From Eudorina sp. 2006-703-Eu-15 (taxonomy: Eukaryota > Chlorophyta > Chlorophyceae > Chlamydomonadales > Volvocaceae), in NCBI GenBank assembly GCA_003117195.1, contig BDSI01000122.1:84030-148029 (forward strand): a stretch of 64,000 nt of DNA, read 5' to 3'. Under the pieces are notes generated by a model. It searched no databases. It was given only the letters and a program-made list of their open reading frames with translations, and had not been told where the DNA came from. Below, in pieces: positions 59,101-64,000 of the stretch; position 1 is the stretch's first letter; each line of letters opens with the position of its first letter. The position numbers were made by a program, and so were the translations under genes.

Positions 59101-60793
59101 AGAAGGGATGCCCCGCAAGCCACACACACGATCAACCAACAGCCACGTACCCAATCACCGAACAGCCACACACACATACCAACCAGCAGCGACGCACTAA
59201 ACCACCCATCCACCGACACGGTGACGTCACATGAACCAGCGGAACACGCACACGAACGAACGAGTACTGTAAAATCAGGCGAGTCTGCTGACCTCCTCCT
59301 CTCGTGAAGCTGTGTATTATGAGAACTGAAAGACGCAGCAACAGGCTGAACGGTGTTGCCTGGCAACGCAAGGTAGTGAACAGACGGCAAAAGCTAAAAC
59401 ACGAGGACAATATGACACCCATTTCTGGAGCCCATCACACCACGACATAGTAACGAAAGCGTCACTGTAACCAGACTGTCGAAGTACAATGAAGGGGCGG
59501 TTAGGACGCTGAAAGCGCCTCCTAGTTAAGATCATGATCGAGTTCACGGTCATGGGGCACGCGCGTAGCAAGCAGCATACAACCGTTGCGTTTCTGTCAC
59601 CTCTTGCAGGCCTAGTTTGTAATCCACCACAACCGAACTAAAAAAATGCTTAACCGGTACGCCCCAATCGCAGGCTTAAGTCCGGCAATAAAAGCGCCAA
59701 AACCCTTGCTAAGATAAATAGTTTGTACATTATTTGAGAAATGCAAATCGCAGCATAGCTAGAAAGCATTAGATACCTATAGCATCAGCGGCTTACTAAG
59801 TCATTAGTAATAATGTGCGGTCGCGTCTGCAGTACTACATATGCTAAAACTTCGTCACAACTACCGTTCAATCGCTAAAATGGTTTCTATCCGCCTGGTT
59901 GGCTGGGCCCCACATGCTCGCAATGCATAATGGTACTGCCCCTGTACATGAATACTAAGTGTCATTTCATACTGCACCCCAATTGAGCAACCAAAAATGT
60001 TCACACTGAACGTTTGAAGAGCACGTATTGCCCGATCAACATTCCCGGCTAGTCACACGCAAGCGCACATATTCAGTATATTCAGTTACCATCCAATGAC
60101 CTACACTCATAGTAGCTGCCCCTTGCATGTCACGCACACCTGTTCTGCCTGCCTACGAACACATCCTAGCTGACACACGCAACGAAAGTCACACTACGTA
60201 TCCTCGCCTGTCGCCTATTCGGCAAGCTCTCAAGGAAATGCTTCACACGTGGCGGAGCCCACCCTCGCAGTGACTCACGTCGTCGTACGTGCATATTATT
60301 AGTGATGCCGCACATGCTTTGGCTGTCAACGATGACCCGCGGGGTCCACTGTAACACCCTTAAATAAATAATTTGCTGCGGACCCAACATGCTCCTGGAA
60401 GGACACCACCGCCAGGCAACGAATTTATTAGGTCAAGAGACCGTCATACCACAGTACGCTTACTTTTACTCCACATACATCGTGCTTCTGACATCGTGCG
60501 CGCATCATGCCAAGTGCTGCTGCAAATGCTTCCACGCGCGCGCGCTCGATAGGCTGCCATGCATGTCGCCCTCGCTCCGCTCGTCGGCGGTGGCGTGCCC
60601 GCACCCCTCCGCACAGCCACAAGCGGAGAATCAAACAAGGCGGCCGGAACAGCCGGCTCGGCAACAAAGCTCCACCTACCATATCAGGGTGTGTTGATGC
60701 CTGTACGGACGCGCGCGCAGCCGCAAAACCTCTGCAGGGTGATGCGGGGGGCTTGACGTTTTATAGTGATGAGATCCTCTAGGGTTTAGGGTT
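56177..60793. other. Gene-poor spacer between paralogues B and C
   Basis: No convincing gene in 4.6 kb. Overlapping frames on both strands at 57541-58095 look protein-like but match nothing known. A transposon-end motif lies at 60325-60358. The part from about 59.3 to 60.3 kb is unusually AT-rich for this window. Genes B and C converge here. Confidence 0.5.
60318..60362 (-). repeat. Pogo/Tc1-like transposon end in B-C spacer
   Basis: GGCTGTCAACGATGACCCGC followed by GGGGTCCACTGTAACACCC, the reverse complement of the 16079 end with one or two differences. Confidence 0.65.
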
Positions 60794-63491
60794 TTATAAT
60801 CTCTGAAGCACCATTCCAGCGGCTACCGCACACAGCAGCGCCACCAACGGCTCCAGCTTGGGAGCAGACGCTCCCCCGGTTGACATGGATACGGACGAAC
60901 CGCCCAAATTTGGTACGGGGACGACAGCACTGTCGTACTGAACCACAACGAAATCCCCAAGCGAGTCGCTATAGCCTGCGATGGCGTCCTCCGCGGTCAG
61001 GTCGAGTGGGTTAGAGGTCACCACCCTCGCTGCTGCCGTACTGACGCCGTCCAACGCCAACATCAAAGTCGCGCTGATGTCCTGTGGTGACCACCATCAC
61101 AATGGGAGAGGGGCGATTGGGGGCCACATTACACGGACAAACGGAGATGGTATGCTACAGTGTTTTCACAAGTGACGTGGCAGACTTCTGAAGCATAAGA
61201 ATCCAGCTACATACGACATCCGCGAGTAGCTTTTCCGTTTCCCAGCTCAGCCCCGTGGCGTACCTGCAACCGAACGATGGCTCGCCTCGTATTGGAACCG
61301 GCCATCACCAATGCCGTCATGTTGACTGGGATGCTGAGCGTCACCAGCGCCGACAACTTGGTGGCGGAAGCCGGCAAATCGGCTGCGGTAACACGGACCA
61401 GAGGCGATACAATCTGAACTGCACCTCCGGAGCGGTAGTCCGACAGGTTCGCGGCCAGAGGTACGGCGGAGCCTCCGAGAGCGGCCACCAGGAGCGACGT
61501 GTCGGCCAAGACGGTCATCTTGAGGCCCAGACCCGTGGACGAGCAGGTTGGATTCGCGGCGCAAAGAGGGCCGACTGATGGGCTCAGAGAGACAGATACC
61601 TGCGAGTTCGCATTGTAGTCCGAGGCCAGGAGCCGCTGCCGCCGGCGTCCAGTGGCGGAGGTCTGACCCGTCGGGATGGGCACCGCGGAAGGAAAGCCGC
61701 TGCTCGCCACTATGGCAGCCGTCATACATTCCACCGCAGTCACCAAGCGAGGAGTGCTGAAGATCACGGAGCTGCCATTGCAGGTTGCACCATTGAGCAG
61801 GCTGCTGCTAAGGGCATCCATACCAAGGAAGAGTGAAGACATGACGTCAGTCGCCGCCAAGGCCTGGGCCGCTGCGACGTTCTTGCTGTTGCCGTTGCCA
61901 TTGCCGTTGGTCGCGGAGGCTACAAAATCCGCAACAATCCCCATCGCATCGCCAACCATATCATCAAAAAAGTCGGCCACGGGTTGCGCATCCTCGGCGG
62001 CCAGTGACTGGGAGGCGAGCCGCTGAGACAGGGTGTTCATGCCGGTCAGAGCAGTTGCGCGCCCGTGGTCATTCGTCACAGGCCACAAAGAGCTAACCGC
62101 TGAAAACATCATCAGAACGGAGCTCGTGTCGTTGACTGTCGGCGATGCCACCAGCTGACCTAGCAACTCGGTCGCGAGCGTTTTCAAAGAGTTGGTCGTT
62201 GCGGTGCTGTTGGAAGCGGCAGCGGCAGCCGCCAGGCGCTTGGCCATGGCGACGATCGTCGTGGTGTTGGCCAGAGTTGTCGAATCGACTGCCTGCTGAA
62301 GTGCTGTCAGCTCAGCCTTCACTTGCGCAGCAGTCACCTACACGCGCCAAGGGCATGAGGCGGACGCGCGCAGACACGGAGGATCAGCTGCGAGAACGAA
62401 CAAAGAAGGCACAGCTGCGACCCACATCGTAGAGTGACCATCTCTGATACCGTTACCCGCTACAACTATGCGCGGTGCCGATGCGAAGACTCTCGCGAAG
62501 TGATCGCGCATATTGACAAATAAATGCGCGCACATGAGGGCTGCCTCACCTTGGCGCTGACTGTGACCGTGACATTGGCGCAGGTGCGTTGCCCGACGGG
62601 CGTCAGGGAGCTCTTCGCAGCACGAACGCAAACGTACAGGCTGTTGTTGCCAGATGATAAGCCCACAATGGTTGCGCTGGTCGCTGCAGAGTAGGGCTGC
62701 TGCGGCTCATGGACAGGGTTTCCGTTCCCATTCGACGGGGTCAGGACGCCAAACTCGTAGACCAGGTAAGGGAAGGTGGTTGCGCTGCTCTGCCAGCCTG
62801 TGGCTTTTAGGACGAAGGAGTCCAGAATAGTTCCGCTGGTGGTGCTGACTGACAGGCAGACCGAGTTCTTCGAGGCGCAAACTGGCGGGCTTGCTCCCGT
62901 GGTTGCAGACGGCACGGGGACCGGCGAGGGCGAGGGCAGGAGCGAAGGCTCTGCCGGAGACGGCGACGGCGGCGTGTTGGGATATTCTGACGGGCCGTAT
63001 GATGGCGGTGGCAGCGATGAACCGTAAGTGGGTGTTGGTGACAAAACCTCAAGATTACACCGACGTCGGACAATGACTGTTTGATCGTTTATATCATCAG
63101 ACTCGCCGCCTTGTTGTGCCGTCAAGTAGCTGAGCAGCGCGGCAAGACACTCGTCTTCGGCACTCGACGGACGACGTTCATCCACAACATCAACTTCACT
63201 TAATTTGCGTGCACCATGCACAAGGTAACCTACATGCGCGGAAGCAGGCATAGGGAGGCAGCACAAATTTTGCACCAAGGCGTCGGTTGACAAACGAAAG
63301 CCCGGGCAACCTTGTTGTGATTGAAGGTACTCTATTGAGACCTTTCAAATGAAACTTGCATCCAGGTCATGCGCAGTGCGGTCCCTGGCTACGGTTGGTC
63401 GAGGTTTAAACTCAAGAGGGCAGCCGCGTCGCAATTCACCTTGGCCCGCCAGGACCACTAGAAGAAGAATAAAGCTCCTGAAGCTCATCAT
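60794..63491 (-). CDS. REJ-like secreted, probably GPI-anchored surface protein (paralogue C)
   Basis: Four exons on the minus strand: 63491-63440, 63310-62550, 62337-61264, 61081-60794, 724 residues, all phases closed. Signal peptide MMSFRSFILLLVVLAGQ; exon 1 has exactly the same length (52 bases) as in A and B. Exon 2 has its own N-terminus, a Pro/Ser-rich linker longer than in A, then the REJ-like module almost identical to A. Exon 3 is the same length as in A (1074 bases) and differs by about a dozen residues until LSDYRSGGAVQI, after which it diverges. Exon 4 is unlike A except for LGDFVVVQYD and ends in a short hydrophobic tail. The acceptor before exon 2 (ACAACAAG) has a weak pyrimidine tract but fits phase and the A/B structure. 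Function beyond a cell-surface glycoprotein is not known. Confidence 0.75.
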
Positions 63492-63689
63492 ATTAATTCA
63501 AGAAGCGGCCCCAGGCCTCTGGTTTAGCTTGTCAGTTTTCCGGGTTGGCGGATGGCACAGAGATTAAAAATGTCAAGCTGCTGAAATTGATGTTTGCCTT
63601 CGTCATTTAGTGGAGAGGTATTTATGGAAGCGTTGCCAGAAGCAGAAGCAGAAGCAGAAGCGCGTATCCTGCTGCAGTTTTGCCGGGCG

Positions 63690-63740
63690 TTTAACTGTTG
63701 CGCCGTACGCGACAGGCCTTCGGAAGGGCACTGAAAGTAA
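63690..63740 (-). promoter_or_regulatory. Upstream element shared by the REJ-like genes (gene C copy)
   Basis: On the minus strand, about 200-250 bases before the gene C start: GTGCCCTTCCGAAGGCCT followed by GTACGGCGCAACAG. Same order and spacing as before genes A and B. Confidence 0.55.
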
Positions 63741-64000
63741 CATCCCAAAGTCGGAAATTGGAGGTTCATATTTGCAAGATTCCGTCGAGAGAGGAGTGCC
63801 GCTTTCGTGAGCAAGCGAAAGCAGGTCCCTTGTTCAAGCGGTCCTGCTGCATTCAGGTCTCTGATGTGGATGGCTGCAATCAAGATGTGGTTGGCTTGAC
63901 TACAAATAGATTGAGATGCGGGTGCCGATCTCTGGACCGGGTGGACCCCGCTTGGCCAACAGCAGGGCCAGCAAGGCTCAAGTATGTGCTAACACCGGTG

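Overview
This is nuclear DNA from a green alga, most likely a volvocine-type chlorophyte (Chlamydomonas/Volvox relatives). The grounds are GC-rich sequence with strong third-position G/C in the real exons, many short exons split by canonical GT-AG introns, Ala/Gly/Pro/Gln-rich linkers, and the gene content. That content is a kinesin-7, a plant/fungal-type MSH6, the ciliary protein TEX9, a neutral ceramidase and secreted REJ-like surface proteins. Gene models were built by hand from homology, splice signals and reading-phase closure. Five of the six recognisable models run from start codon to stop without a phase break. The ceramidase is interrupted by a 542-base assembly gap.

Layout. (1) 604-10553, +: kinesin-7 in 13 exons. 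(2) 10554-12434: convergent intergenic. (3) 12435-25167, -: MSH6 in 26 exons. (4) 25168-25725: 558-base head-to-head promoter region. (5) 25726-28429, +: TEX9 in 8 exons. (6) 28430-36191: repeat-rich stretch with an unrecognised multi-exon + strand gene (about 30.3-34.3 kb) and a possible alpha/beta-hydrolase-like exon pair near 29.2-29.6 kb. (7) 36192-45259, -: neutral ceramidase, at least 16 visible exons, gap at 38535-39076. (8) 46608-49376 (+), 52966-56176 (+) and 60794-63491 (-): three paralogues of one secreted/GPI-type REJ-like family, with long gene-poor spacers between them.

What ties it together. MSH6 supplies the mismatch-recognition subunit of MutS-alpha and carries two PCNA-binding boxes. 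TEX9 shares its promoter region. The kinesin and TEX9 are cytoskeletal/ciliary proteins, and the ceramidase acts on sphingolipids outside the cell or in the secretory pathway. The three REJ-like genes form a local family with a shared upstream element. Two of them, in opposite orientation and 13 kb apart, are nearly identical over a sharply bounded 1.5-kb tract that includes an intron, which looks like recent gene conversion. Dispersed elements (pogo-like end sequences, foldback elements inside introns, a 170-bp repeat in introns of two genes, and a retroelement-like tail) sit mostly in introns and spacers. No rRNA, convincing tRNA, CRISPR array or bacterial-type operon was seen.
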